Assembly (NCBI RefSeq): GCF_023278045.1
Contig: NZ_CP056783.1
Location: 1-64,000 of the forward strand
Reading direction: 5' to 3'
Length of the DNA: 64,000 bases
From: Flavobacterium sp. K5-23
GTDB taxonomy: Bacteria; Bacteroidota; Bacteroidia; Flavobacteriales; Flavobacteriaceae
Shown here in pieces: positions 1-7,414 of this stretch. Made by a program: the position numbers and the translations under genes. How positions within the stretch are numbered: the first letter of the stretch is position 1; each line of letters opens with the position of its first letter. The notes under the pieces were generated by a model that saw only the letters and a list, made by a program, of their open reading frames with translations, searched no databases and had not been told where the DNA came from.

Positions 1-1428
1 ATGAACAAAACTGCTCAATCAGTATGGGAAAACTGTTTGTCTTTTATTAAAGACAACATTCAGGATCAAGCTTTCAAAACTTGGTTCGAACCGATCAAAT
101 CAGTTGAACTTACCGATAACGCATTATATATTCAGGTTCCTAGTAAATTTTTCTACGAATGGTTAGAAGAGCATTATGTGAAATTATTAAAAGTTGCTTT
201 AACTAAAGAACTTGGTAAAAACGCAAAGTTACTCTATAAAATCAAAATGGAAAACACTTATGGTAATAAGCAACCCTTTACGGAGCAATTGCCTAGTTCA
301 AATCGTGTTCCCATGAAACCACAAGAAGTTGATGCTCCTTTTAAAAACCTAAACCCAGAATTAAAAAATCCTTTTGTTATTCCTGGTATTAGAAATTTAA
401 AAATTGAATCGCAACTTAATGCCAATTACAGTTTTGATAATTTCCTTGAAGGAGATTCTAATAGACTAGCTCGTTCTGCAGGTATGGCTGTTGCCAATAA
501 ACCAGGTGGGACTTCCTTTAATCCATTATTGATTTTTGGTGGTGTAGGTTTAGGAAAAACCCATTTAGCGCATGCTATTGGTGTAGAAATAAAAGACAAA
601 TACCCTGAAAAAACAGTTTTATATATTTCAGCTGAAATTTTCACACAACAATATATTGATTCGGTTAAGAAAAACAATAGAAATGATTTCATTCATTTTT
701 ATCAGCTTATCGATGTTTTAATAATTGATGACGTTCAATTCCTTTCTGGAAAATCAGGAACACAAGATGTGTTTTTCCATATCTTTAACTACTTGCATCA
801 AAACGGAAAACAGGTAATCCTGACTTCTGATAAAGCGCCTGTAGACATGCAAGATATTGAACAACGTTTATTATCACGTTTCAAATGGGGATTGTCTGCT
901 GAATTACACCAACCTGATTATGAAACTAGAATTTCAATCCTGAAAAATATTCTGTATCGTGATGGAGTTGAAATTCCTGAAGAGATAATTGAATATGTTG
1001 CTCGCAACATTAAATCAAATGTGCGTGAATTAGAAGGAGCAATTATTTCTCTTATTGCACAATCTTCTTTCAACAAGAAAGAAGTGACCATTGAATTGGC
1101 CAAAAGTGTAGTTGAAAAATTTGTGAAAAATGTAAAACGCGAAATTTCGATCGATTACATTCAGAAAATTGTTTCGGACTATTTTCAATTGGATTTAGAA
1201 ACGCTGCAGTCAAAAACCAGAAAAAGACATGTCGTTCAGGCAAGACAACTGGCTATGTTTTTCGCCAAAAAATTCACTAAAGCCTCTTTAGCAAATATTG
1301 GTTCTCAAATTGGAGATCGTGATCACGCTACTGTTTTACACGCTTGTAAAACTGTTGACAATTTAGTTGCAACCGACAAACATTTCAAGAAATTTGTCGA
1401 AGACATTCATAAAAAATTAACGCTATAA
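1..1428 (+). CDS. dnaA: Chromosomal replication initiator protein DnaA
   Basis: DnaA binds the origin and opens it to start chromosome replication. The 475-residue protein has the usual four parts: an N-terminal DnaB/DiaA-interaction domain (about 1-85), a variable linker, an AAA+ ATPase core with Walker A GGVGLGKTHL (about 180-189) and Walker B VLIIDDVQFL (about 238-247), and a C-terminal DNA-binding domain with the DnaA signature RDHATVLHACKTV (about 440-452). Length is normal for the family. The gene starts exactly at base 1, so its promoter and any upstream origin lie outside the window. The phosphatase gene follows after 7 bases and is probably co-transcribed. Confidence 0.98.
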   Translation: MNKTAQSVWENCLSFIKDNIQDQAFKTWFEPIKSVELTDNALYIQVPSKFFYEWLEEHYVKLLKVALTKELGKNAKLLYKIKMENTYGNKQPFTEQLPSSNRVPMKPQEVDAPFKNLNPELKNPFVIPGIRNLKIESQLNANYSFDNFLEGDSNRLARSAGMAVANKPGGTSFNPLLIFGGVGLGKTHLAHAIGVEIKDKYPEKTVLYISAEIFTQQYIDSVKKNNRNDFIHFYQLIDVLIIDDVQFLSGKSGTQDVFFHIFNYLHQNGKQVILTSDKAPVDMQDIEQRLLSRFKWGLSAELHQPDYETRISILKNILYRDGVEIPEEIIEYVARNIKSNVRELEGAIISLIAQSSFNKKEVTIELAKSVVEKFVKNVKREISIDYIQKIVSDYFQLDLETLQSKTRKRHVVQARQLAMFFAKKFTKASLANIGSQIGDRDHATVLHACKTVDNLVATDKHFKKFVEDIHKKLTL

Positions 1429-1435
1429 ACGCATC

Positions 1436-1903
1436 ATGCCCGTAAAAATATTAATGGTTTGTTTAGGAAATATATGCAGGTCTCCACTTGCTGAAGGTAT
1501 TTTAGCTTCAAAACTTCCTAAAAACAAATTTACTGTAGATTCCGCAGGAACTGGTCCATGGCACGTGGGTAAATCTCCCGATGCCCGTTCCATTGCTACA
1601 GCCAAAATAAACAAACTAGACATTTCAAAACAAAAAGGGAGGCAATTCAAAACTACTGATTTTGACACCTTTGATTATATCTATGTTATGGATAAATCCA
1701 ATTATGATGATGTAATTGAACTGGCTAAAAATCCCGAACAAAAAAACAAAGTACAAATCATCCTGAACGAATTATTTCCAAAAGAAAATGTAGATGTTCC
1801 TGATCCTTATTTTGGATTAACAAACGGATTTGATATTGTTTACGACATGCTTGATGAAGCTTGCACCATAATTGCTGAAAAGTTAATTGCCAAGCATTCC
1901 TAA
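1436..1903 (+). CDS. Low-molecular-weight protein-tyrosine phosphatase
   Basis: A 155-residue cytoplasmic enzyme of the LMW-PTP family, which removes phosphate from phosphotyrosine through a cysteinyl-phosphate intermediate. The P-loop CLGNICRS (residues 9-16) matches CX5R(S/T) with the catalytic Cys at 9 and Arg at 15. The general-acid loop VPDPYFG near residue 120 carries the expected DPY. It begins 7 bases after dnaA and probably shares its transcript. No kinase or exopolysaccharide partner is nearby, so the substrate cannot be deduced. Arsenate reductases share the fold, but the DPY loop and length favour a phosphatase. Confidence 0.93.
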   Translation: MPVKILMVCLGNICRSPLAEGILASKLPKNKFTVDSAGTGPWHVGKSPDARSIATAKINKLDISKQKGRQFKTTDFDTFDYIYVMDKSNYDDVIELAKNPEQKNKVQIILNELFPKENVDVPDPYFGLTNGFDIVYDMLDEACTIIAEKLIAKHS

Positions 1904-1973
1904 ATTTTCACAAATAACATTCTAATTGAAGCCTTCTGGCTATCTTATCAAATAGAAACATAAAATCATACTT

Positions 1974-2696
1974 ATGAAACCAACTACTTTATTAGGAAAA
2001 CTTTATTTAATCCCAACTACAATGGGTGATTGTGATCCTATGGATGTGTTACCACAAACCATAAAAAGAAGTATTGATTTCATTGACCATTATATTGTTG
2101 AAAACGAAAAAACAGCTCGTAAATCAATTAAGCTTGTCAGTCCAGATAAAAAACAATCAGATTTAGTGCTTTTTGTATTAAATAAACGTACCGAAGTAAA
2201 AGAGCATCTAGAATTCATTAAACCACTATTGGAAGGTAAAAATGTAGGCTTAATGAGCGAAGCAGGTTGCCCCGGTGTTGCTGATCCTGGTGCCGTAATT
2301 GTTAAGTTAGCACACGAAAAAGGAATTCAGGTGGTACCTTTAGTTGGCCCATCCTCTATCCTACTTGCTATGATGGCTTCTGGAATGAATGGTCAAAGTT
2401 TTACTTTTCATGGATATCTGCCTATTGAAAAAGGGGAGAAAAAAACAGCCTTAAAGAATTTAGAAAAAACATCTCAAGACAAAAATCAATCTCAGATTTT
2501 TATTGAGACTCCGTATAGAAACAACAAAATGCTAGAAGATATTCTACAGGCTTTAAATCCTGAAACTTATCTATGCGTTGCCACAGATATTACTCTCCCT
2601 ACTGAGTATATTAAAACAAAAAGAGCCTCTGCTTGGAAAAAAGAGACAGTCGATTTGCACAACCGACCAACAATATTTATCATTCATAAAATGTAA
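1974..2696 (+). CDS. SAM-dependent methyltransferase, tetrapyrrole methylase (RsmI-like) family
   Basis: A 240-residue protein of the tetrapyrrole (corrin/porphyrin) methylase fold, the family that includes the 16S rRNA 2'-O-methyltransferase RsmI. Visible signatures are the N-terminal strand KLYLIPTTMGD, the SEAGCPGVADPGA loop (about 96-108, comparable to the RsmI DAGTP...DPG loop), and VPLVGPSSILLAMMASGMNGQ. It is shorter than RsmI and lacks its C-terminal extension, so rRNA as substrate is only an inference. It follows the phosphatase after 70 bases and ends before a strong terminator. Confidence 0.85.
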   Translation: MKPTTLLGKLYLIPTTMGDCDPMDVLPQTIKRSIDFIDHYIVENEKTARKSIKLVSPDKKQSDLVLFVLNKRTEVKEHLEFIKPLLEGKNVGLMSEAGCPGVADPGAVIVKLAHEKGIQVVPLVGPSSILLAMMASGMNGQSFTFHGYLPIEKGEKKTALKNLEKTSQDKNQSQIFIETPYRNNKMLEDILQALNPETYLCVATDITLPTEYIKTKRASAWKKETVDLHNRPTIFIIHKM

Positions 2697-2745
2697 CGTA
2701 TTAGTTTACTTGATCCATTCATTGAATTTAAAGCACGAAAAAGGC

Positions 2746-2801
2746 AAATCTCGATAATTAGAAATCTCTTAAGTTTTCTTAATTATCGAGATTTTTTTTA
2801 T
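2746..2801 (+). terminator. Rho-independent terminator after the methyltransferase
   Basis: A perfect 15-bp stem (2746-2760 with 2780-2794) encloses a 19-base loop and is followed by a run of eight T. It closes the dnaA-phosphatase-methyltransferase transcription unit. Confidence 0.85.
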
Positions 2802-2925
2802 TTATAAAAAAAATCTTCCAACAAATAAAACAACATAAAGACTGATTATCAGTATTTTATACCTAAATTTAACATCCCAAATCTTACACAAAATCATTAG
2901 TATAAATTTTAATCTAAATTTAATT

Positions 2926-3417
2926 ATGAAAAACAAGATTTTAAAGGGAGGATTGGTACTGGTTATCATTTCTTTAATGCTAGCCTGTCAAATAAAAGAG
3001 GCTCCAGTAGTTATAATTGACAAAGAGGCAATTAAAACAGAAATTCAAGAATTGGAAAATGCTTTTGCTAAAGCCTATAATGAAAGAAATACTGATGGTA
3101 TTATTTATTATGCTGAAGATGCAATTAGTTTTTCAAACGAAAAAAAACCTTTAGAAGGTAAAAAAGCAATTCATGAATCAATGATGGAAGATCTAAAAAC
3201 TTTTCCAAAGGATGCAAAAATAAGTTTTGAAACCAAAGAAATACACGTATCAAATGATGGAAATCAGGTTGTTGAAATTGGAGGATACCAGGTTGATGAC
3301 GCTAAAAATTCTAAAATGATGAGCGGAAACTTTATGAGTCTATTTGAAAAAAGGGACGGAAAATACATTTGCATTAGAGATATGGGCAATTCAGATATGC
3401 CAATGCCTAAAAAATAA
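2926..3417 (+). CDS. SnoaL-like / DUF4440-type lipoprotein
   Basis: A 163-residue predicted lipoprotein. The start MKNKILKGGLVLVIISLMLAC gives a signal peptide with lipobox LMLAC, Cys at 21. The rest resembles the NTF2/SnoaL-like (DUF4440) fold: a helix LENAFAKAYNERNTDGIIYY, the motif KPLEGKKAIHESM, and late strands ending in YICIRDMGNSD. Proteins of this family bind small molecules or have unknown roles, so no substrate can be named. It is a single gene between two terminators. Confidence 0.75.
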   Translation: MKNKILKGGLVLVIISLMLACQIKEAPVVIIDKEAIKTEIQELENAFAKAYNERNTDGIIYYAEDAISFSNEKKPLEGKKAIHESMMEDLKTFPKDAKISFETKEIHVSNDGNQVVEIGGYQVDDAKNSKMMSGNFMSLFEKRDGKYICIRDMGNSDMPMPKK

Positions 3418-3429
3418 TATTCTACTAGT

Positions 3430-3463
3430 AAAGCACTTTATTTTATTTGGAGTGCTTTTTTTC
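3430..3463 (+). terminator. Rho-independent terminator after the SnoaL-like gene
   Basis: An 8-bp stem AAAGCACT/AGTGCTTT (3430-3437 and 3451-3458) runs straight into a T-rich tail. Confidence 0.75.
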
Positions 3464-3638
3464 TTTTCGAAGATATTCAGTTTTTATTATAGATAACTCA
3501 TAAAGAAACAAAAAAAACCTAAAAAAACACTACTCTTACACAATCGTCTTGCACTTTTATCATATAATAATGTAATTTTTTAACTACAAATTAAATGTTT
3601 TTTCTATTTTAGCCAAACTAATCTTTGAACTAATTAAA

Positions 3639-3791
3639 ATGAAAATAACTAAAAGAGACATTAACGTATTTGTATTAGGGATGCTTGCCTTCTTAGCTTT
3701 CGAAACTATCTACAATTGGGAAGAATCGAAATCTGAATTTATGAGAGGATGGAATGATGGCGGTAACACATCAGAGACCAAATCAAAGTAA
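3639..3791 (+). CDS. Small membrane-anchored protein, 50 residues
   Basis: An open frame of 50 codons encodes MKITKRDINVFVLGMLAFLA followed by FETIYNWEESKSEFMRGWNDGG and a polar tail. One hydrophobic segment (about 9-22) with positive residues before it and an acidic, aromatic stretch after it suggests a single-pass inner-membrane miniprotein. It ends just before a long hairpin terminator, which supports a real transcription unit. I recall similar short proteins in flavobacteria but cannot name a family; the function is unknown. Confidence 0.65.
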   Translation: MKITKRDINVFVLGMLAFLAFETIYNWEESKSEFMRGWNDGGNTSETKSK

Positions 3792-3819
3792 AGAGATACT
3801 TATTTGAAAATCTATTATT

Positions 3820-3877
3820 ATCATTAATTCTAATTATAAAATACTTAATTTTATAATTAGAATTAATGATTTTTTTT
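3820..3877 (+). terminator. 23-bp perfect hairpin plus T tract, abutting the next gene
   Basis: Bases 3820-3842 and 3848-3870 are perfect inverted repeats with a 5-base loop, followed by seven further T. This is a strong terminator for the 50-residue protein. The downstream aminotransferase ATG at 3878 follows the T tract directly, so the hairpin occupies the place of a normal leader. Confidence 0.8.
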
Positions 3878-5005
3878 ATGAGTAAACTTCCAAATATTGG
3901 CACAAGTATCTTTACGGTAATGTCTAAAATGGCAACCGAATATAATGCCATCAATCTTTCGCAGGGATTTCCAAATTTCCCTGTTGATGATCGATTAACA
4001 ACTATTGTGGCCAATTTAGCCAAAGAGAATGTACATCAATACCTTCCTATGGCGGGCTACCCTCCTCTATTATCTAAAATCGCACTTCTTATTAAAAAAT
4101 CATACGGAAGAACTGTTTGGCCGGAAACAGAAATTCTGGTAACAGCAGGAGCCACTCAAGCTATTTTTACCACGATTCAAGCATTAATCAAAACAAATGA
4201 CGAAGTGATCATTTTAGATCCAAGTTATGATTGTTATGAAGCGCCTGTTTTATTATGTAATGCTAAACCGGTTCGTGTTGCTTTGAATGATGATTACACG
4301 CCCAACTGGGAAACCATAGAAAAAGCCTGTTCTTCAAGAACTAAAATGATTATTATCAATAATCCGCATAATCCTACCGGGAAAATCTTAACCGAATCGG
4401 ATTTTGAGGCTTTAGAAAAATTATTACTGAAATTCCCTGAAATCATCGTACTCTCGGATGAAGTCTACGAATACATCACCTTTGAAGAGAAACACATTTC
4501 TTCACATACTCGCAGTCTACTTTTAAATCGTTGCGTTATGGTTTCCTCTTTCGGGAAGACTTTTCATATTACAGGTTGGAAAATAGGGTACCTAATTGCG
4601 CCGGAACATTTGATGATAGAAATCAAAAAGGTGCATCAATTTTTAGTATTTAGCGTAAACAGCCTGTCTCAGGTTGCCATAAGTGAATACCTAGATGTAG
4701 TTTCTGTTGAGGAAATTGGGAGTATGTATCAGGAAAAAAGAGACTATTTCCGCAATTTACTAAAAAACAGCCGCTTCAAACTTATGCCTTGTGAGGGGAC
4801 TTATTTTCAGGTAGCCTCTTATGCTACTATATCAAATGAAAATGATGTTGATTTTTGTAAAAGGTTAATTACTGAACACGGAGTGGAAGCCATACCCATA
4901 TCTACTTTTTATGCTGACGGGAAAGATTTGCATTTAATTCGGTTTTGTTTTGCAAAAGACAACGCTACTTTGGAAGAAGCTGCCAAAAGATTGTGTGCCA
5001 TATAA
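3878..5005 (+). CDS. PLP-dependent aminotransferase, methionine/kynurenine type
   Basis: A class I/II fold-type-I aminotransferase of 375 residues, closest by motif to the methionine aminotransferase YbdL and kynurenine aminotransferase group. Signatures are NLSQGFPNFPVD, VTAGATQAIF (PLP phosphate pocket), INNPHNPTGK, LSDEVYEYI, and SSFGKTFHITGWKIGY with the PLP-binding Lys in SFGKT and the later Arg in HLIRFCFA. An in-frame ATG at 3866 lies inside the terminator hairpin, so I prefer the start at 3878 (MSKLPNIGTS), which also matches the usual N-terminus. Likely role: transamination of methionine or another hydrophobic amino acid, for example in methionine recycling. Confidence 0.88.
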   Translation: MSKLPNIGTSIFTVMSKMATEYNAINLSQGFPNFPVDDRLTTIVANLAKENVHQYLPMAGYPPLLSKIALLIKKSYGRTVWPETEILVTAGATQAIFTTIQALIKTNDEVIILDPSYDCYEAPVLLCNAKPVRVALNDDYTPNWETIEKACSSRTKMIIINNPHNPTGKILTESDFEALEKLLLKFPEIIVLSDEVYEYITFEEKHISSHTRSLLLNRCVMVSSFGKTFHITGWKIGYLIAPEHLMIEIKKVHQFLVFSVNSLSQVAISEYLDVVSVEEIGSMYQEKRDYFRNLLKNSRFKLMPCEGTYFQVASYATISNENDVDFCKRLITEHGVEAIPISTFYADGKDLHLIRFCFAKDNATLEEAAKRLCAI

Positions 5006-5083
5006 TCATCGGAATATTTATTTTATTATGCGTGCATACTATTTTATTTTTATTATATTTACAACTCTAAAAATTAATACGAT

Positions 5084-5965
5084 ATGAATTATACAGATAA
5101 AATGTTACGTGACGATGCCTTAAAAGGCAAAGTGATTGTAGTGACTGGTGGTGGTAGTGGTTTAGGAAAAGCAATGACACGATATTTCCTTGAATTAGGA
5201 GCTAATGTTGCCATTACATCCAGAGATTTAGAAAAACTAAAGAATACAGCAGCTGAATTAGAAGCCGAAACAGGCGGAACTTGTTTGCCTTTACAATGTG
5301 ACGTTCGTCATTATGAAGAGGTAGAAAATATGTTGCAAGGTGTATTGAAAGCTTTTGGAAAAGTAGATGTATTGTTAAACAATGCTGCCGGAAATTTCAT
5401 TTCACCAACAGAACGATTATCGGCTAATGCATTTGACACTGTTATTGATATTGTGTTAAAAGGAACCAAGAACTGCACACTAGCTTTTGGTAAACACTGG
5501 ATCGACACTAAACAAACCTCTTCTACAATATTGAATATCGTGACTACTTATGCTTGGACAGGATCAGCTTATGTAGTGCCTAGTGCTACTGCAAAAGCAG
5601 GAGTTCTAGCAATGACAAGAAGTCTCGCTGTAGAATGGGCAAAATACGGAATCCGTACTAATGCTATTGCACCTGGACCATTTCCTACTAAAGGAGCTTG
5701 GGAAAGATTATTGCCGGGTGATCTAGCCGAAAAATTTGATATGGCTAAAAAAGTGCCATTAAAACGTGTGGGAGACCATCAAGAACTTGCCAATCTAGCA
5801 GCTTATTTAGTATCTGATTTTTCTGCTTATGTAAACGGGGAAGTTGTGGTTATTGATGGAGGTGAATGGCTGAAAGGCGCAGGACAATTTAATTTATTAG
5901 AGGCAATTCCAGAGGAACTTTGGGACCAACTTGAGATGATGATAAAAGCGAAAAAGAATAAATAA
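5084..5965 (+). CDS. SDR oxidoreductase, 2,4-dienoyl-CoA reductase type
   Basis: A 293-residue short-chain dehydrogenase with the NADP(H) loop TGGGSGLGKA (about 21-30) and NNAAGNF. The classical YxxxK site reads SATAK, with Ser in place of Tyr. The segment TTYAWTGSAYVVPSATAKAG matches the arrangement in mitochondrial and peroxisomal 2,4-dienoyl-CoA reductases, where the catalytic Tyr sits earlier (here in TTYAW) and Lys is kept. The APGPFPTKGA segment is also typical. The inferred reaction is NADPH-dependent reduction of 2,4-dienoyl-CoA in beta-oxidation of unsaturated fatty acids. Single gene, closed by a terminator. Confidence 0.87.
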   Translation: MNYTDKMLRDDALKGKVIVVTGGGSGLGKAMTRYFLELGANVAITSRDLEKLKNTAAELEAETGGTCLPLQCDVRHYEEVENMLQGVLKAFGKVDVLLNNAAGNFISPTERLSANAFDTVIDIVLKGTKNCTLAFGKHWIDTKQTSSTILNIVTTYAWTGSAYVVPSATAKAGVLAMTRSLAVEWAKYGIRTNAIAPGPFPTKGAWERLLPGDLAEKFDMAKKVPLKRVGDHQELANLAAYLVSDFSAYVNGEVVVIDGGEWLKGAGQFNLLEAIPEELWDQLEMMIKAKKNK

Positions 5966-5985
5966 GTAAGATCTGAATTCTTTTT

Positions 5986-6020
5986 AAGAGAGAGAGTCGT
6001 TTAATCGGCTCTCTCTTTTT
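5986..6020 (+). terminator. Rho-independent terminator after the SDR gene
   Basis: A stem of about 12 bp, AAGAGAGAG... with ...CTCTCTCTT, one G-T pair and a short TTTAA-type loop, ends in TTTTTG. Confidence 0.85.
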
Positions 6021-6060
6021 GTATTTAAAGGTTACAATCAAAGTCAATTAAAATTCTCCT

Positions 6061-6204
6061 TAGCCCAAATGGTAGTGTAAAGCTTTGCGGCTTGAAACGC
6101 TATTTTTTCTTGTCCTGAAAGAGCGACCAAAGGAAGCTCCTTTCAGGACTATAGAAAAAAAGTGTTTTATGCAAGAACTTCAAACAGACAGTTGGATTAG
6201 CTCC
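6061..6204 (-). repeat. REP-like palindromic intergenic element, copy 1
   Basis: Read on the minus strand, this 144-bp element begins GGAGCTA (6204 side) and ends GGGCTA (6061 side). Its core is a bulged stem of about 13 bp, GTCCTGAAAGAGC with GCTCCTTTCAGGAC, flanked by T-rich and A-rich arms. The same end tags bound the element at 6983-7047 in the opposite orientation on the other side of udk. I recognise the overall form as a common flavobacterial intergenic repeat, from memory only. No coding potential is seen in this gap. Confidence 0.6.
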
Positions 6205-6269
6205 AAATGAAAACGCACTAAATCATTGAAAGATTTCCTGAAAAACAAAATCACTCCCGATTAAATTCC

Positions 6270-6277
6270 TATTTTTG
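6270..6277 (+). promoter_or_regulatory. Putative -7 box of the udk promoter
   Basis: TATTTTTG matches the Bacteroidota -7 consensus TAnnTTTG and lies 28 bases before the udk start. No clear TTG -33 element is seen. Confidence 0.45.
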
Positions 6278-6305
6278 TGGTATCAATAAAAAACACTCAC
6301 ATTTT

Positions 6306-6914
6306 ATGCTTATTATAGGGATTGCAGGCGGAACAGGAAGCGGTAAAACAACCGTAGTTCATCAGATTATGAATGAATTACCGGAAAAAGAAGTGGGAAT
6401 CATTTCCCAAGATTCTTATTATAAGGAAACCTCGAATTTGAGTTTTGATGAACGCGCATTAATCAATTTTGATCACCCTCGCGCGATTGATTTTGAATTA
6501 TTAGTAAAACATCTAAAAGAGCTGAAAGAGAATAAAACAATTCATCAGCCCGTTTATTCTTTTGTGACTCACAATAGAACCGAAGATACTATCACAACCC
6601 ACCCAAGAAAAGTGATGATTGTAGAGGGTATTTTAATTTTGTCTAATCCCGAATTAAGAGAATTATTTGATGTAAAAATATTTGTTCACGCTGACTCAGA
6701 CGAACGCTTAATACGCCGTTTAAAAAGAGACATTGCGGAACGTGGTCGTGATATGGAGGAGGTTTTAAACCGTTACCAAAACACGCTAAAACCAATGCAC
6801 CAACAATTTATTGAACCTACAAAAGCATTTGCAGATATCATTATACCAAACGATAAATACAATACAGTAGCCATAGATGTGGTCCGAGCGGTAATAAATC
6901 AAAAAATTCTATAA
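6306..6914 (+). CDS. udk: Uridine kinase
   Basis: A 202-residue P-loop kinase that phosphorylates uridine and cytidine for pyrimidine salvage, with ATP or GTP as donor. The Walker A motif GGTGSGKTT lies at residues 8-16. ISQDSYYKE carries the conserved substrate-binding Asp, FDHPRAIDF is the family motif, and VEGILIL and RLIRRLKRDI (the Arg-rich lid) follow. Length is typical. The gene sits alone between two inverted REP-like elements and has its own candidate -7 box. Confidence 0.95.
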   Translation: MLIIGIAGGTGSGKTTVVHQIMNELPEKEVGIISQDSYYKETSNLSFDERALINFDHPRAIDFELLVKHLKELKENKTIHQPVYSFVTHNRTEDTITTHPRKVMIVEGILILSNPELRELFDVKIFVHADSDERLIRRLKRDIAERGRDMEEVLNRYQNTLKPMHQQFIEPTKAFADIIIPNDKYNTVAIDVVRAVINQKIL

Positions 6915-6982
6915 TTTTATTGTATTTTTATAGCAATACCAGAAATTAATAAAAAAATCATTTCTAACGAAAATAAGAATTA

Positions 6983-7047
6983 GGAGCTATTTCCCGCTTT
7001 CGCCTTTATCCACGTAAAAACGTGGGATATCGGCTCTATCGGGGCTA
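6983..7047 (+). repeat. REP-like palindromic intergenic element, copy 2
   Basis: A 65-bp element starts GGAGCTA, ends GGGCTA, and has a central hairpin (ATCCACG / CGTGGGAT around an AAAA loop). It carries the same terminal tags as copy 1 at 6061-6204, in the opposite orientation, and lies just before the DivIC-like gene. Confidence 0.6.
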
Positions 7048-7059
7048 AAAAAATAAAAA

Positions 7060-7383
7060 ATGACGAATCCTTATAAAGGCAAGCCATGGTTTAAAATCAT
7101 AGGAAACAAATACATTTGGGTCCTGTTGTTTTTTGTAGTTTGGATGATTTTCCTAGACAACTACTCTTTTTTTGACCATCGCTATTTAGACAATGAAATT
7201 GTTGAACTCGAAGACAACAAAACCTATTATCAAGATGAGATAAAGAAAGATGAAGAGCAAATAAAACAGCTCAAAAATCCAGAACAAATAGAAAAATATG
7301 CTCGGGAGAAATACTATATGAAAAAAGATAGTGAAGACATTTATATCATCGAGTTTGAAGGTGATACCTTAGAAAAAAAATAA
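7060..7383 (+). CDS. Septum formation initiator, FtsB/DivIC family
   Basis: A 107-residue bitopic membrane protein: a short cytoplasmic N-terminus, one transmembrane segment (about 18-36, IWVLLFFVVWMIFLD), then a coiled coil (about 44-75). The IEKYAREKYYMKK motif is diagnostic of FtsB/DivIC, which bridges FtsL and FtsQ in the divisome. It lies 31 bases before the mutase small-subunit gene, so it could share a transcript with a metabolic pair. That arrangement is known to me from flavobacteria, but a functional link is not evident. Confidence 0.85.
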   Translation: MTNPYKGKPWFKIIGNKYIWVLLFFVVWMIFLDNYSFFDHRYLDNEIVELEDNKTYYQDEIKKDEEQIKQLKNPEQIEKYAREKYYMKKDSEDIYIIEFEGDTLEKK

Positions 7384-7414
7384 TAATTACCCAATTATAA
7401 AAACCAACAATAAA

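Noticed and set aside
3739..4023. Minus-strand frame of 94 codons over the hairpin and aminotransferase start
   Set aside because: It reads through the palindrome and the antisense of a conserved gene; no family features.
7006..7014. TTATCCACG, one base from a DnaA box
   Set aside because: A single site inside a REP-like hairpin; no cluster of boxes or AT-rich unwinding region to support an origin.
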